From: Bradyrhizobium acaciae
GTDB taxonomy: Bacteria; Pseudomonadota; Alphaproteobacteria; Rhizobiales; Xanthobacteraceae
Assembly (NCBI RefSeq): GCF_020889785.1
Contig: NZ_JACMYK010000003.1
Coordinates: forward strand, 1 to 64,000
Direction of reading: 5' to 3'
DNA length: 64,000 bases
Part shown: positions 40,752 to 50,556 of the stretch, piece after piece
How the letters are laid out: every line of letters begins with the position of its first letter
Numbering within the stretch: the stretch's first letter is position 1
Notes under the pieces: generated by a model
What the model was told of the DNA's origin: nothing
Databases searched by the model: none
The model's input: the letters and a program-made list of their open reading frames with translations, nothing else
Position numbers and translations under genes: made by a program

Positions 40752-42902
40752 ATGTCGATGGCAGTTGATTCCTTTTCCGCATCGGTGCGGCGATTTTCAC
40801 CCCGGCTCCTGCTGTCGGAGCTGTTGCTGAAACAGTGGTTCGAGCCGGTCGTTCCGTTCACCGTGATGATCGGGCTGTGGGCGTATTTCGCGCTCACCAT
40901 TCCCGACTACGCCTCGGTGCAGAACTCGGTGTCGCTGCTGCGGCTGTTCGCCGAATTCGGCTTCGTCGCGCTCGCGATGGGCTTCTGCCTCGTCACCGGC
41001 GGCATCGACCTGTCGGTCGGCGCGATCTTCGCGCTGTGCAATTTCGCGGCGCTGTACTTCCTGCTGGTGCGGGAATGGCCGGTCGGCCTCGCCATTCCGG
41101 CGACGCTGCTGGTCGGCGCGCTGCTCGGCAGCATCAACGGCTTCCTGATCGGCTTCCTCAAGACGCGACCGTTCCTGACCACGCTGGTGACGCTGATCAT
41201 CCTGCGCGCCTCGGTCAATCTGCTCAACACCAGCTACGCCCAGGTGTTCGCGACCAACTCGGTCGAGAGCGACGCCTGGGACTTCGTCGGCGGCGGCAGC
41301 GTGCTCGGCATTCCCGTCAATGCGGCGACCCTGTTCGTGGTGCTCGTGATCTGCCACATCTTCCTGTCGCGCTCGCGCTACGGCTGGCATCTCACGGCGA
41401 TCGGCGCCAGCCGCAAGGCGGCGCGTCATGCCGGCATCCGCGTCCGCCTGATGCTGTTCATGACCTATGTGCTGTCGGGCACGCTGTGCGCGGCGAGCGG
41501 CATCTTCTACGCGGCACGTCAGGCCTCGACGGATTCCACCACCGGCGTGGGCTGGGAATTCCAGGCGCTCACCGCCGTGGTGCTCGGCGGCGTGTCGCTG
41601 GCCGGCGGCAAGGGCACAGTGTGGCGCGCGATGATCGGCGCGCTGATCATCTTCCTGTTGATCAACGGCCTCGTCCGCATGGGCATCCCGGGCTACGTCA
41701 CCTCGGCTGTGACGGGCATGATCCTGCTCGCCGCCGTCGGCATCGACGTCAAATGGTCGAAGAACCGCGGCAAGGCGATCCAGAAGATCTATGTCAATCC
41801 GGCTTTCGTGCCGCTGGCCTCGGCGCCGGCGGTGCAGCCCGGCGCGGCGTCGCCCTACGCGCAGAATGACCGGCTGATCAAGGCGCAGGCGATCGGCGTC
41901 GATCAGGTCGAGGGGCCAGAGGACGTCATCCTCGATCGCCAGGGCCGGCTCTACGGCTCGACCCGAGACGGCAACGTGATCCGCTTCTCCGGGCCGAATT
42001 TCGAAACCCGCGAGGTGTTCGCCCATATCGGCGGCAGGCCGCTCGGCATGCAGTTCGATCGCGACGAGAACCTGATCGTCGCGGTCGCCGGCATGGGCGT
42101 CTACGGCGTCGCGCCCGATGGCCGCATCTTCAAGGTCACCGACGAGACCAACCGCACCTGGTACAAGCTGAACGACGACAGCCGCCTGCGCATGGCCGAC
42201 GATCTCGACATCGCGCCCGACGGCAAGATCTATTTCAGCGACTGCACCACGCGCTACGAGATGACCACCAACACCCTCGACATCCTCGAGGGCCGGCCGA
42301 ACGGTCGGGTGGTCTGCTACGATCCGGCGACCAAGACGACGCGGACGGTGATCAACCACTTCTATTTCCCGAACGGGATCTGCGTCTCCCATGACGGCAA
42401 ATCGATCCTGATTGCGTCGACCTCGCTGTGCAAGGTGTTCCGCCACTGGATCGACGGCCCGAACAAGGGCAAGACCGAAGTGCTGATGGACGAGCTGCCG
42501 GGCAACCCCGACAACATCAACCGCGCCTCCGACGGCACCTACTGGCTGGCGCTGGTCGGCATCCGCACGCCGACCTTCGACCTCGCCGCGCGCAAGCCCG
42601 GCTTCCGGCTGCGCATGGTCAAGCAGGTGCCGACCGACGAGTGGCTGGCGCCCGCGCTCAACCATGGCTGCGTGCTCAAGTTCAACGAGAAGGGCGAGGC
42701 GCTGGAGTCGTGGTGGGATCCGACTGGCATCTCGCATTCGACCCTGACCTCGATGCGCGAGCATCAGGGCTATCTCTATCTCGGCGGGCTCGAGAACAAC
42801 CGGATCGGCCGCATCAAGCTCGACGGCGTCGACGACAGCTGGACCGGCTACGACGCGTACTGGGGCGCCAAGAGTCGCGTAACAGGCAGGGTGGCGAAAT
42901 AA
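40752..42902 (+). CDS. ABC permease fused to strictosidine-synthase/SMP-30-like lactonase domain
   Basis: A 716-residue protein. Residues about 1-335 are a ribose-type permease (FGFVALAMGFCLVTGGIDLSVGAIFAL, GSINGFLIGFLKTRPFLTTLVTLIILRAS, ASRKAARHAGIR, AVVLGGVSLAGGKGT). After a linker (about 340-370, proline-rich), residues 375-716 form a six-bladed propeller: EGPEDVILDRQGRLYGSTRDGNVIRF, GGRPLGMQFDRDENLIVAV, ADDLDIAPDGKIYFSDCTTRY, and FPNGICVSHDGKSILIASTSLCKVFRHW, a motif of strictosidine-synthase-like/APMAP proteins. If both halves work, the propeller sits on the membrane permease. Its stop overlaps the next start (TAATG). Confidence 0.88.
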   Translation: MSMAVDSFSASVRRFSPRLLLSELLLKQWFEPVVPFTVMIGLWAYFALTIPDYASVQNSVSLLRLFAEFGFVALAMGFCLVTGGIDLSVGAIFALCNFAALYFLLVREWPVGLAIPATLLVGALLGSINGFLIGFLKTRPFLTTLVTLIILRASVNLLNTSYAQVFATNSVESDAWDFVGGGSVLGIPVNAATLFVVLVICHIFLSRSRYGWHLTAIGASRKAARHAGIRVRLMLFMTYVLSGTLCAASGIFYAARQASTDSTTGVGWEFQALTAVVLGGVSLAGGKGTVWRAMIGALIIFLLINGLVRMGIPGYVTSAVTGMILLAAVGIDVKWSKNRGKAIQKIYVNPAFVPLASAPAVQPGAASPYAQNDRLIKAQAIGVDQVEGPEDVILDRQGRLYGSTRDGNVIRFSGPNFETREVFAHIGGRPLGMQFDRDENLIVAVAGMGVYGVAPDGRIFKVTDETNRTWYKLNDDSRLRMADDLDIAPDGKIYFSDCTTRYEMTTNTLDILEGRPNGRVVCYDPATKTTRTVINHFYFPNGICVSHDGKSILIASTSLCKVFRHWIDGPNKGKTEVLMDELPGNPDNINRASDGTYWLALVGIRTPTFDLAARKPGFRLRMVKQVPTDEWLAPALNHGCVLKFNEKGEALESWWDPTGISHSTLTSMREHQGYLYLGGLENNRIGRIKLDGVDDSWTGYDAYWGAKSRVTGRVAK

Positions 42903-44023
42903 TGGGATTCTTCGATCATCTGCTGCGCGACATCCGCAGCGTCATCGACCGCGACGGCGGCCAGAACGCGATCCCGCCGCTCGACGGCGCGATGAGCCCG
43001 AACGATCGGCTCGATTCAGCCGTTCCGATCGGCGAGCCGCTGCCCGGCGTCGACGATGTGATCGCCGCCGCCGACGGCGCGGTCTACGTCTCCGCCGGCC
43101 GCCAGGTGCTGAAGCTCAGCGGTGCGGATTTCGCGACACGTACGGTCGTCGCCGAGTTCGAGGACGATGCCGGCGGGCTCGCGCTGCATCCGGACGGCCG
43201 ACTGCTGGTGTGCGTCGCGGGCAGGGGGCTTGCCGCGATCGATCCCGCCAAGCCCGCGCCGCGCTGGCTGGAGTCTGCCGGCGGCAGTGCGCTCGTCGGC
43301 CTGCTGTCGGTCACGGCGGCGCCCGATGGCCGCATCTATGCCGTCGAAGGCAGCGCCGGCCGCCGCCCCGGCGAGTGGCGGCACGATCTGATGGAGAAGC
43401 GCGCCGGCGGCCGCCTGATCAGCTGCGGCGCCGGCCTCGACGATGCGCAGGTGCTGCTGCGCGACCTGCCATATCCCTACGGCGTGATGGTCTCGGCTGA
43501 TGGCAAGAGCCTGTGGCTCACCGAGAGCTGGGCGCATCGGCTCAGCCGGTTCGCGCTTGGCGGCAATGGGCTTGGTCCGCGCGAAACCATCGCCGCCAAC
43601 ATGCCGGGCTATCCGGCGCGGCTGCATCCGGACGGCCATGGCGGGCTCCTGCTCGGCATGTTCGCGCGCCGCACCCATCTGATCGAGTTCGTGCTCAAGG
43701 AAGACGATTTCCGCGAAGAGATGATGGCGACGATGCCGCCCGAATACTGGGTGGCGCCGGCGCTGGTCGGCGGCAGCGACTGCCTGGAGCCGATGCAGAT
43801 CGGCAGCGTCAAGGCGCTCGGCATCCAGAAGCCGTGGGCGCCGCCGCGCTCCTATGGGCTGCTGGTGCATCTCGATGCCGAGGGCGATGCGACCGACAGC
43901 CTGCACAGCCGTGCCGGCGGCCGCTTCCACGGCATCACCGCCGCCTGCGCGACGCCTTCGGGTATCGTGATCGCCGCGCGCGGCGCCGGACGCCTGCTGC
44001 TCCATACGGGAGACCTGCGATGA
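42902..44023 (+). CDS. Stand-alone strictosidine-synthase/SMP-30-like lactonase
   Basis: A 373-residue six-bladed beta-propeller protein without a signal peptide. It has the same type of repeated blades as the fusion partner: GVDDVIAAADGAVYVSAGRQVLKL, GGLALHPDGRLLVCVAGRGLAAID, PYPYGVMVSADGKSLWLTESWAHRLSRF. The family includes gluconolactonases, paraoxonases and strictosidine-synthase-like enzymes. Start at 42902, one base inside the previous stop (TAATG), so translation is coupled. Probably acts in the cytoplasm on the transported compound. Its end overlaps the ATPase gene by four bases. Confidence 0.8.
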   Translation: MGFFDHLLRDIRSVIDRDGGQNAIPPLDGAMSPNDRLDSAVPIGEPLPGVDDVIAAADGAVYVSAGRQVLKLSGADFATRTVVAEFEDDAGGLALHPDGRLLVCVAGRGLAAIDPAKPAPRWLESAGGSALVGLLSVTAAPDGRIYAVEGSAGRRPGEWRHDLMEKRAGGRLISCGAGLDDAQVLLRDLPYPYGVMVSADGKSLWLTESWAHRLSRFALGGNGLGPRETIAANMPGYPARLHPDGHGGLLLGMFARRTHLIEFVLKEDDFREEMMATMPPEYWVAPALVGGSDCLEPMQIGSVKALGIQKPWAPPRSYGLLVHLDAEGDATDSLHSRAGGRFHGITAACATPSGIVIAARGAGRLLLHTGDLR

Positions 44024-45570
44024 ATGACGGTGTGATGCAGGCGGCGACCGCGACCAAAAGCGCTGAGACGTCCGCAGCCCGCGAGCCGGTGCTGCGGATC
44101 AGCAACGGCTCCAAGATCTATGGCGGCGTCCACGCCATCGAGGGCGTCAACTTCGACCTCTATCCCGGCGAGGTGCATGCGCTGGTCGGCGAGAACGGCG
44201 CCGGCAAGTCGACGCTGTGCAAGGCGATTGCGGGCGCGATCAATCTCACCTCCGGCGACTATCTGCTCGACGGCAAATCGGCCAATTTCGAGCAACCGCG
44301 CGACGCGCTCGATGCCGGCATCTGCATGGTCTATCAGGAGACCAGCCTGGTGCCGACCATGACCGCGGCGCAGAACATCGAGCTCGGCAACGAGAAGCTC
44401 TTGACGCGCTTCCGCACCCTGAACATCCAGGCCCAGCAGCTGCTGCAGTCGCTCAATTTCCACGTCGATCCGGCAACGCCGGTGGCGCTGCTCGGCACCG
44501 CCAAGAAGCAGATGGTGGAGATCGCGCGCGCGATCTACAACAAGGCGCGCATCATCATCTTCGACGAGCCGACCGCATCGCTGACGCCGGAGGAGATCGT
44601 CCACTTCTTCCATCTGGTGCGCGACCTGCGAGCCCGCGGCGTTTCGATCATCTACATTTCGCATGCGCTCGAGGAATCGCTGCAGATCGCCGATCGCATC
44701 ACCGTGCTGCGCGATGGCAAGCTGGTGATCACGGCGCCCGCCAAGCAGCTCACCCGCGACGCGCTGGTGCAGCACATGGTCGGCCGCGAGGTGGCACAGG
44801 CGGTCTATGGCGGCAAAGCGAAGACCCATCAGCGCCGTGAGAAGGTGCTGACGGTCGAGAACGTCACCATGGGCATGGCGGTCAAGAACATGTCGTTCTC
44901 GGTCTATGCCGGCGAGGTGGTCGGCATCGCCGGCTTGATCGGCTCCGGCCGCACCGAGATCGCCAAGATCATCTACGGCGCGCTGAAGCGCAACCTGGTC
45001 AATGGCGGCACCATCCGCCTGCGCGGCAAGCCGATCCGCTACCGCGTGCCGCGGCAGGCGATCAACGACGGCATCGCCTACATCACCGAGGACCGCAAGG
45101 CCAACGGCTTCTTCGAGACCATGGTGGTCGACGACAACGTCTATCTCGGCAGCCTCGCCACAAGGAAGGGCTGGAGCTTCCTGCTGTCGCGCGCGAAGCG
45201 CAGCAAGCTCGCCAACTACTGGGTCGACCGGCTCAAGATCAGCGCGTTGCAGCGCAAGGCGCGGATCATCGAGCTGTCCGGCGGCAACCAGCAGAAGGTG
45301 GTGCTGGCCAAGACGCTGGTGCAGGAGCCCTCGATCATCTTCTTCGACGAGCCGACGCGCGGCGTCGATGTCGGCACCATCCCGCACATCCACGGCGAAA
45401 TCCGCCGTCTCGCCGACGAGGGCAAGGCGGTGGTGGTGATCTCGTCCTATCTGCCGGAGATCCTCGCCGTCTCCGACCGCATCCTGGTCGCCCGCACCGG
45501 CCGCATCGTCGCCGAGTTCGACGCGGCGGACGCGACCCAGGACAAGATCCTGTACGCCGCGGTGCATTGA
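44020..45570 (+). CDS. Sugar-type ABC transporter ATPase (RbsA-like)
   Basis: A 516-residue double-domain ATPase. The first half has Walker A GENGAGKST (about residues 62-70), the altered signature LLGTAKKQMVEIARAI typical of the sugar class, and Walker B IIIFDEPTASLTPEE. The second half has the usual degenerate Walker A (GLIGSGRTE), canonical signature LSGGNQQKVVLAKTL, and Walker B IIFFDEPTRGVDVG. Start at 44020 (ATGA overlap with the lactonase stop). The frame extends upstream but only antisense-like arginine-rich residues precede it. Last gene of the operon; it would power the two permeases. Confidence 0.92.
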   Translation: MNDGVMQAATATKSAETSAAREPVLRISNGSKIYGGVHAIEGVNFDLYPGEVHALVGENGAGKSTLCKAIAGAINLTSGDYLLDGKSANFEQPRDALDAGICMVYQETSLVPTMTAAQNIELGNEKLLTRFRTLNIQAQQLLQSLNFHVDPATPVALLGTAKKQMVEIARAIYNKARIIIFDEPTASLTPEEIVHFFHLVRDLRARGVSIIYISHALEESLQIADRITVLRDGKLVITAPAKQLTRDALVQHMVGREVAQAVYGGKAKTHQRREKVLTVENVTMGMAVKNMSFSVYAGEVVGIAGLIGSGRTEIAKIIYGALKRNLVNGGTIRLRGKPIRYRVPRQAINDGIAYITEDRKANGFFETMVVDDNVYLGSLATRKGWSFLLSRAKRSKLANYWVDRLKISALQRKARIIELSGGNQQKVVLAKTLVQEPSIIFFDEPTRGVDVGTIPHIHGEIRRLADEGKAVVVISSYLPEILAVSDRILVARTGRIVAEFDAADATQDKILYAAVH

Positions 45571-45602
45571 GGTCCCGCGGCGCGACCCGACCTTTCTCCA
45601 TC

Positions 45603-45791
45603 GTCATTCCCCGGTGCGCAATTGCGGACGCTCCCGCGTCGCCGCCAGTCGCAATTGCCCCCCGGGGAATGACGGCCGCATCCTTCTCTGTCATCGCCCG
45701 CGAAGGCGGGCGATCCAGTACGCCGCGGCCTATCGGTTCAATCACGACTGCCTCTGGAATACTGGATCGCCCGGTCAAGCCGGGCGATGAC
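45603..45791. repeat. Two nested intergenic inverted-repeat elements
   Basis: First unit: 12-base perfect arms GTCATTCCCCGG (45603-45614) and CCGGGGAATGAC (45662-45673). Second: GTCATCGCCCG (45690-45700) with CGGGCGATGAC (45781-45791), plus inner arms GGGCGATCCAGTA / TACTGGATCGCCC. These fill the gap after the ATPase gene and may end its transcript. Confidence 0.75.
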
Positions 45792-45818
45792 GAGCGTCGA
45801 GCAAGGCACCAACAGTCC

Positions 45819-45847
45819 TTGACAATTATTTTAAGTATAAAATAATA
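45819..45847 (+). promoter_or_regulatory. MarR-type operator and promoter of the aminobenzoyl-CoA operon
   Basis: TTGACA (45819-45824) and ATAATA (45842-45847) are 17 bases apart. The 22-bp perfect inverted repeat ATTATTTTA-N4-TAAAATAAT (45825-45846) fills the spacer. A near-identical site (55458-55479) precedes the CoA ligase gene. Strongly suggests common repression by the MarR protein at 54106. Confidence 0.75.
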
Positions 45848-45906
45848 TGCCGCGTCGGCTGGCGGGAGGAACCTGCCCGATCCGCCGAAGCCAACGGGAG
45901 AACGCC

Positions 45907-48222
45907 ATGCGTATCGTTTGCATTGGAGGCGGGCCGGCCGGGCTTTATTTCGGCATCCTGATGAAGATGCTGGATCCCACGCACGTGATTTCCGTGGTCG
46001 AGCGCAACCGGCCCTACGACACCTTCGGCTTCGGCGTGGTGTTCTCGGATGCGACCATGGACAACATGCGCAAATGGGACCCGGTCACATCAGACACGAT
46101 CGAGCAGGCGTTCAATCACTGGGATGACATCGAGGTCCTGATCAAGGGCCGCCGCATGCGCACCACCGGCCACGGCTTCGTCGGCATCGGCCGCAAGCGG
46201 CTGCTCAACATCCTGCAGGCGCGGGCCGAGGAGCTCGGCGTCGAGCTGATCTTCGAGCGCGAGGTCAATTCGGACCTCGAGTTCCCCGATGCCGATCTCA
46301 TCGTGGCGTGTGACGGCGTCAACTCGAAGATCCGCGCCAAATACACCGAGGCCTTCAGGCCCGACATGCTGATGCGGCCGAACCGCTATATCTGGCTCGG
46401 CACCGACCGCCCGTTCGATGCCTTCACCTTCGACTTCCGCAAGACCGAGCACGGCTGGTTCCAGGCGCACATCTACAAGTTCGAGGAGGGCGCGGCGACC
46501 TTCATCGTCGAAACCACCGAGGAAGCCTATCTCGCTCACGGCCTCGACAAGATGGAGCAGGGCGCTTCCATAGCGTTCTGCGAGAATGTGTTCGCGGAAA
46601 TCCTTGAAGGCCATCATCTGGTCTCCAACGCGCGGCATCTGCGCGGCTCGGCCTGGCTGTCATTCCCTCGGCTGATCTGCGGCAAGTGGACCGCGTTCAA
46701 CGGCAACAGCCATGTCGTGCTGATGGGCGATGCCGCCCACACCGCGCATTTCGCGATCGGCTCGGGCACCAAGCTGGCGCTGGAAGACGCGATCGAGCTC
46801 ACCAGCCAGTTCAAGATCCACGGCGCGACCAAGGACAACATTCCCGCGGTGCTGAAGGCTTACGAGGAGCTGCGCCGGGTCGACGTGGCGCGGATCCAGA
46901 ATGCCGCGCGCAATGCGATGGAATGGTTCGAGGTGGTCGGCTCGCGCTATGCCGATACGCTGGAGCCGGAGCAATTCATGTATTCGCTGCTGACCCGCTC
47001 GCAGCGCATCAGCCACGAGAACTTAAGGCTGCGCGACAAGACCTGGCTCGAAGGCTATGAGCGCTGGTTCGCCGAGCGCAACGGCGTGCCCGCCACCAAC
47101 GACCGCGTCACGCCGCCGATGCTGACGCCGTTCCACATCCGTGGCCTGTCGCTGCATAACCGGATCATCGTCTCGCCGATGGCGATGTATTCGGCGGAGG
47201 AGGGCGTGCCGAACGACTTTCATCTGGTGCATTTCGGCTCCCGCGCGCTCGGCGGCGCCGGCCTGCTGTTCACCGAGATGACCTGCGTCTCGCCGGAGGC
47301 GCGGATCACGCCCGGCTGCTGCGGCCTCTGGAATGATGCGCAGGCGGCGGCCTACAAGCGCATCGTCGACTTCGTCCATCGCAATTCGCAGGCGAAGATC
47401 GGCATCCAGCTCGGCCATGCCGGCCGCAAGGGTTCGACCCGCGTCGCCTGGGAGGGCATGGACGAGCCGTTGCCGGACCATAACTGGCCGCTGGTGTCGG
47501 CCTCGCCGGTGCCCTATCTGCCCGACGGCCAGGTCCCGGAGCCGATGAGCCGCGCCGAGATGGATGAGGTGCGCGACCAGTTTGTTGCTGCCGCGAGGCG
47601 TGCCGCCGCCGCGGGCTTCGATATTCTGGAGCTGCACTGCGCCCACGGCTATCTGCTGTCGAGCTTCCTGTCGCCGCTGACCAATCGCCGCACCGACGAG
47701 TATGGCGGATCGATCGAGAACCGCGCGCGTTATCCGCTGGAGGTGTTCCGCGCCGTCCGCGCGGTGTGGCCGGAGGCCAAGCCGATGTCGGTGCGCCTGT
47801 CCTGTCACGACTGGGCCGAGGGCGGCAACACGCCCGAGGATGCGCTCGCCTTTGCAAAGCTGTTCAAGCAGGCCGGTGCCGACCTGATCGATTGCTCTTC
47901 GGGGCAGGTCTGGGCAGACGACCATCCGATCTACGGCCGGCTCTACCAGACGCCGTTTGCCGATAAGATCCGCAACGAGGTCGGCATCGCCACCATCGCG
48001 GTCGGCGCGATCTCGGAGGCGGATCATGCCAACTCGATCATCGCTGCCGGACGTGCCGATCTCTGCGCCATCGCGCGGCCGCATCTCGCCGATCCGGCCT
48101 GGACGCTGCACGAAGCCGCCAAGATCGGCGTCAAGCAGATCGGCTGGCCGAAGCAATATGTGTCGGGTAAGTCGCAATACGAGGCCAATCTTGAACGCGC
48201 CGCCGCGGGAGGGAAGGCATGA
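45907..48222 (+). CDS. 2-aminobenzoyl-CoA monooxygenase/reductase-type fusion (salicylyl-CoA 5-hydroxylase type)
   Basis: A 771-residue bifunctional flavoprotein. Residues 1-400 are a FAD monooxygenase ([19 protein letters not shown], then [14 protein letters not shown] and [30 protein letters not shown]). Residues about 405-771 are an Old Yellow Enzyme-type reductase ([65 protein letters not shown]). This layout is that of 2-aminobenzoyl-CoA monooxygenase/reductase and the related annotated salicylyl-CoA 5-hydroxylase. It would hydroxylate and partly reduce an aromatic CoA ester. Next to it are SDR, enoyl-CoA hydratase and RidA genes. The start at 45907 follows CGGGAGAACGCC. Confidence 0.9.
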   Translation: MRIVCIGGGPAGLYFGILMKMLDPTHVISVVERNRPYDTFGFGVVFSDATMDNMRKWDPVTSDTIEQAFNHWDDIEVLIKGRRMRTTGHGFVGIGRKRLLNILQARAEELGVELIFEREVNSDLEFPDADLIVACDGVNSKIRAKYTEAFRPDMLMRPNRYIWLGTDRPFDAFTFDFRKTEHGWFQAHIYKFEEGAATFIVETTEEAYLAHGLDKMEQGASIAFCENVFAEILEGHHLVSNARHLRGSAWLSFPRLICGKWTAFNGNSHVVLMGDAAHTAHFAIGSGTKLALEDAIELTSQFKIHGATKDNIPAVLKAYEELRRVDVARIQNAARNAMEWFEVVGSRYADTLEPEQFMYSLLTRSQRISHENLRLRDKTWLEGYERWFAERNGVPATNDRVTPPMLTPFHIRGLSLHNRIIVSPMAMYSAEEGVPNDFHLVHFGSRALGGAGLLFTEMTCVSPEARITPGCCGLWNDAQAAAYKRIVDFVHRNSQAKIGIQLGHAGRKGSTRVAWEGMDEPLPDHNWPLVSASPVPYLPDGQVPEPMSRAEMDEVRDQFVAAARRAAAAGFDILELHCAHGYLLSSFLSPLTNRRTDEYGGSIENRARYPLEVFRAVRAVWPEAKPMSVRLSCHDWAEGGNTPEDALAFAKLFKQAGADLIDCSSGQVWADDHPIYGRLYQTPFADKIRNEVGIATIAVGAISEADHANSIIAAGRADLCAIARPHLADPAWTLHEAAKIGVKQIGWPKQYVSGKSQYEANLERAAAGGKA

Positions 48223-48998
48223 CACGCTTCTGGCCCAACGCACATGCGCTGGTGACCGGTGCCGGTTCCGGCATCGGCGCCGCGACGGCGATCGCGCTGG
48301 CGAAGGCCGGCGTGCGCGTCAGCATCGCTGGACGCCGCATCGATGCGCTGAAAGCGACTGCGGCATCGCTCGACAAGCATACCGGCGCAGTTGTTTCGAT
48401 CGACGTGTCCGATGAGGCTGCGGTGACCAAGGGCGTCGCGCAGATCGAGGCCGAGGCCGGTCCGATCGATATTCTCGTCAACAATGCCGGCAAGGCCGGC
48501 AGCGCGCCGTTCGACAAGACGGATGCAACGCTGTGGTCGGACATGCTGGCGAGCAATCTCTCCAGCGTTTTCCTGGTGACGCGGGCCGCGTTGCCCGGGA
48601 TGGCGCGGCGCGGCCGCGGCCGCGTGATCAACGTGGCTTCGACCGCGGGCCTCACCGGCTACGCCTACGTGTCAGCCTATGTCGCGGCCAAGCACGGCGT
48701 CATCGGGCTGACGCGCTCGCTGGCGCTGGAATATGCGCGGCGCGGCGTCACCGTGAATGCAGTCTGTCCCGGCTACACCGATACGCCGCTGGTGGCGGAT
48801 GCCGCGGCCAACATCGTCGCCAAGACCGGCCGCAGCGAGCAGGAAGCGCGCGCCGCGCTCGCAAAAGTCAATCCGATGCAACGGCTGGTGATGACGGAGG
48901 AGGTCGCCGACACCATCCTCTGGCTCGCCTCCGAGGGCGCATCGTCAATCAACGGACAAGCCGTCGCGGTTGCCGGCGGCGAAGTCTTTACCGGGTGA
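48219..48998 (+). CDS. SDR oxidoreductase (FabG-like) of the CoA pathway
   Basis: A 259-residue classical [26 protein letters not shown] (cofactor loop), NNAG ([10 protein letters not shown]), catalytic Ser in VASTAGL and YVAAKHG (Tyr/Lys), [11 protein letters not shown]. Start at 48219 overlaps the monooxygenase stop by four bases (ATGA), so they are translationally coupled. In the CoA-based anthranilate route it would act as 3-hydroxyacyl-CoA-type or alcohol dehydrogenase on the ring-reduced intermediate. The exact step is inferred. Confidence 0.88.
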   Translation: MTRFWPNAHALVTGAGSGIGAATAIALAKAGVRVSIAGRRIDALKATAASLDKHTGAVVSIDVSDEAAVTKGVAQIEAEAGPIDILVNNAGKAGSAPFDKTDATLWSDMLASNLSSVFLVTRAALPGMARRGRGRVINVASTAGLTGYAYVSAYVAAKHGVIGLTRSLALEYARRGVTVNAVCPGYTDTPLVADAAANIVAKTGRSEQEARAALAKVNPMQRLVMTEEVADTILWLASEGASSINGQAVAVAGGEVFTG

Positions 48999-49008
48999 AG
49001 GAAAAATC

Positions 49009-49848
49009 ATGTCCGAGATGAAAGCAAAGCTCCGGCCGTTCAAGGATTATCCCGCAAAGCACTTCCGCTGGTCGACGGATGCGAGCGGCCGCGTCGCCAC
49101 GATCACGCTGAACCGGCCGGACAAGAAGAATCCGCTGACCTTCGAGTCCTACGAGGAGCTGCGCGACCTCTTCACCAACCTCAAATCTGCCTCCGACGTC
49201 CGTGCCATCGTGCTGACCGGCGCCGAGGGCAATTTCTGCTCCGGCGGTGACGTGTTCGAGATCATCGAGCCGTTGACCCGGATGGCGATGCCGGACCTGC
49301 TCGCCTTCACCCGCATGACCGGCGAGGTGGTGCGCGCGATGCGCAAATGCCCGCAGATCATCGTCGCCGCGATCGACGGTATCTGCGCCGGGGCCGGCGC
49401 GATGCTGGCGCTGGCGTCCGACCTGCGGCTGGCCACGCCGCAGGCCAAGACCGCTTTCCTGTTCACCCGCGTCGGCCTTGCCGGCGCCGACATGGGCGCA
49501 TGCGGATTGCTGCCGCGCGTGATCGGGCAGGGCCATGCCGCCGATCTGCTCTACACCGGCCGCGCGATGACCGCCGACGAAGGCTTTGCCTGGGGTTTTC
49601 ACAACCGCCTGGTGCCGCCGGCGGAGCTTGCGGCTGCCGCGCATGAATTGGCGCGCTCGCTCGCGGACGGACCGTGGTTCGCGCATGGCGTGACCAAGAC
49701 GATGTTCAACCAGGAATGGGCGATGGGCGTCGACGAGATGATCGAGTCCGAAGCGCAGGCGCAGGCGATCTGCATGGTGACAGGCGACTTCCGCCGCGCC
49801 TTCGAGGCCTTTGCCGCCAAGCAGAAACCGGCTTTCGAGGGCAATTGA
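49009..49848 (+). CDS. Enoyl-CoA hydratase/isomerase family protein
   Basis: A 279-residue crotonase-fold enzyme: [42 protein letters not shown] (oxyanion-hole region), [56 protein letters not shown]. The catalytic acidic positions of classic hydratases are only partly present ([11 protein letters not shown] region), so it could be a hydratase, isomerase or ring-opening hydrolase. Start at 49009 with AAGGA upstream. It lies 10 bases after the SDR, third in the operon. Confidence 0.87.
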   Translation: MSEMKAKLRPFKDYPAKHFRWSTDASGRVATITLNRPDKKNPLTFESYEELRDLFTNLKSASDVRAIVLTGAEGNFCSGGDVFEIIEPLTRMAMPDLLAFTRMTGEVVRAMRKCPQIIVAAIDGICAGAGAMLALASDLRLATPQAKTAFLFTRVGLAGADMGACGLLPRVIGQGHAADLLYTGRAMTADEGFAWGFHNRLVPPAELAAAAHELARSLADGPWFAHGVTKTMFNQEWAMGVDEMIESEAQAQAICMVTGDFRRAFEAFAAKQKPAFEGN

Positions 49849-49849
49849 G

Positions 49850-50245
49850 ATGATCGAGATCCTGCAACCGGAAGGGTGGACGAAGCCGATCGGCTACGCC
49901 AACGGCATGGCCGCGCGCGGCAAACAGCTCTTCATCGCCGGCCAGATCGGCTGGAACGGGCAGTGCGTGTTCGAGACCGATGATCTGGTGGCGCAGATCG
50001 GCCAGACCCTGCGCAACATCGTCGCGGTCGCCGCCGCCGGGGGCGCCGGGCCCGAGCACATCGTCTCGATGACCTGGTACCTGCTCGACCGCAAGGAATA
50101 TTCTGCGCGGCTGAAGGAGATCGGTGCGGTCTATCGCGACGTGATCGGCCGGCGCTTTCCTGCGATGACCGCAATCCAGGTTGCCGGCCTGATCGAGGAC
50201 CGCGCCAAGGTAGAAATCCAGGCGTTCGCGGTGGTGCCGGATTAG
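49850..50245 (+). CDS. RidA/YjgF family protein (enamine/imine deaminase type)
   Basis: A 131-residue protein of the Rid family: GYANGMAARGKQLFIAGQIGWN, TLRNIVAVAAAGGAGPEHIVSMTWYLLDRKEY, FPAMTAIQVAGLIEDRAKVEIQAFAV. The canonical RidA catalytic arginine near position 105 (GNVPAR...E in E. coli RidA) is replaced in this subgroup. Located at the end of the CoA-pathway operon, two bases after the hydratase gene. The aminobenzoyl-CoA reductase product is an enamine/imine, so a deaminase-type Rid protein fits the step that releases ammonium (inference). Confidence 0.85.
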   Translation: MIEILQPEGWTKPIGYANGMAARGKQLFIAGQIGWNGQCVFETDDLVAQIGQTLRNIVAVAAAGGAGPEHIVSMTWYLLDRKEYSARLKEIGAVYRDVIGRRFPAMTAIQVAGLIEDRAKVEIQAFAVVPD

Positions 50246-50267
50246 GAGTGACGCAGGCTTGTCTATT

Positions 50268-50399
50268 CCGTCATCCTGAGGTGCGAGCGGAGCGAGCCTC
50301 GAAGGATGCACGGCCCAGCTGATGGCCGTCGACCCTTCGAGACGCCGCTTCGTGGCTCCTCCAGCGACAAAGGCGAAGCCTTTGCGCGGGGGTGACGGA
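50268..50399. repeat. Intergenic inverted-repeat element (CCGTCATCCTGA family)
   Basis: A second member of the element seen at 4103-4209: starts CCGTCATCCTGA, holds GCCTCGAAGGATGCACGGCCC and GACCCTTCGAGACG, and ends GGGGGTGACGGA. The gap 50400-50556 before the next gene shows only A-rich leader sequence. Confidence 0.7.
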
Positions 50400-50556
50400 G
50401 ATAGAAGGAAATGTGCTGAGCGAATGTTAATCCTAAGGCGAACCAGCACGGCTCAGGCAAGGGGCAACGCCACAAACCCGCTTGCGGCCGGGATACGGGC
50501 CATGCGACCCTAGCCCAAAGCGTAAAAACGTCCTGTTGTGAGTGGAGTAAGGGACG

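Noticed and set aside
40797..45567. Long antisense frames (655 and 571 codons) across the ABC operon
   Set aside because: Sense genes are complete and overlapping in a typical operon; antisense products are low-complexity.
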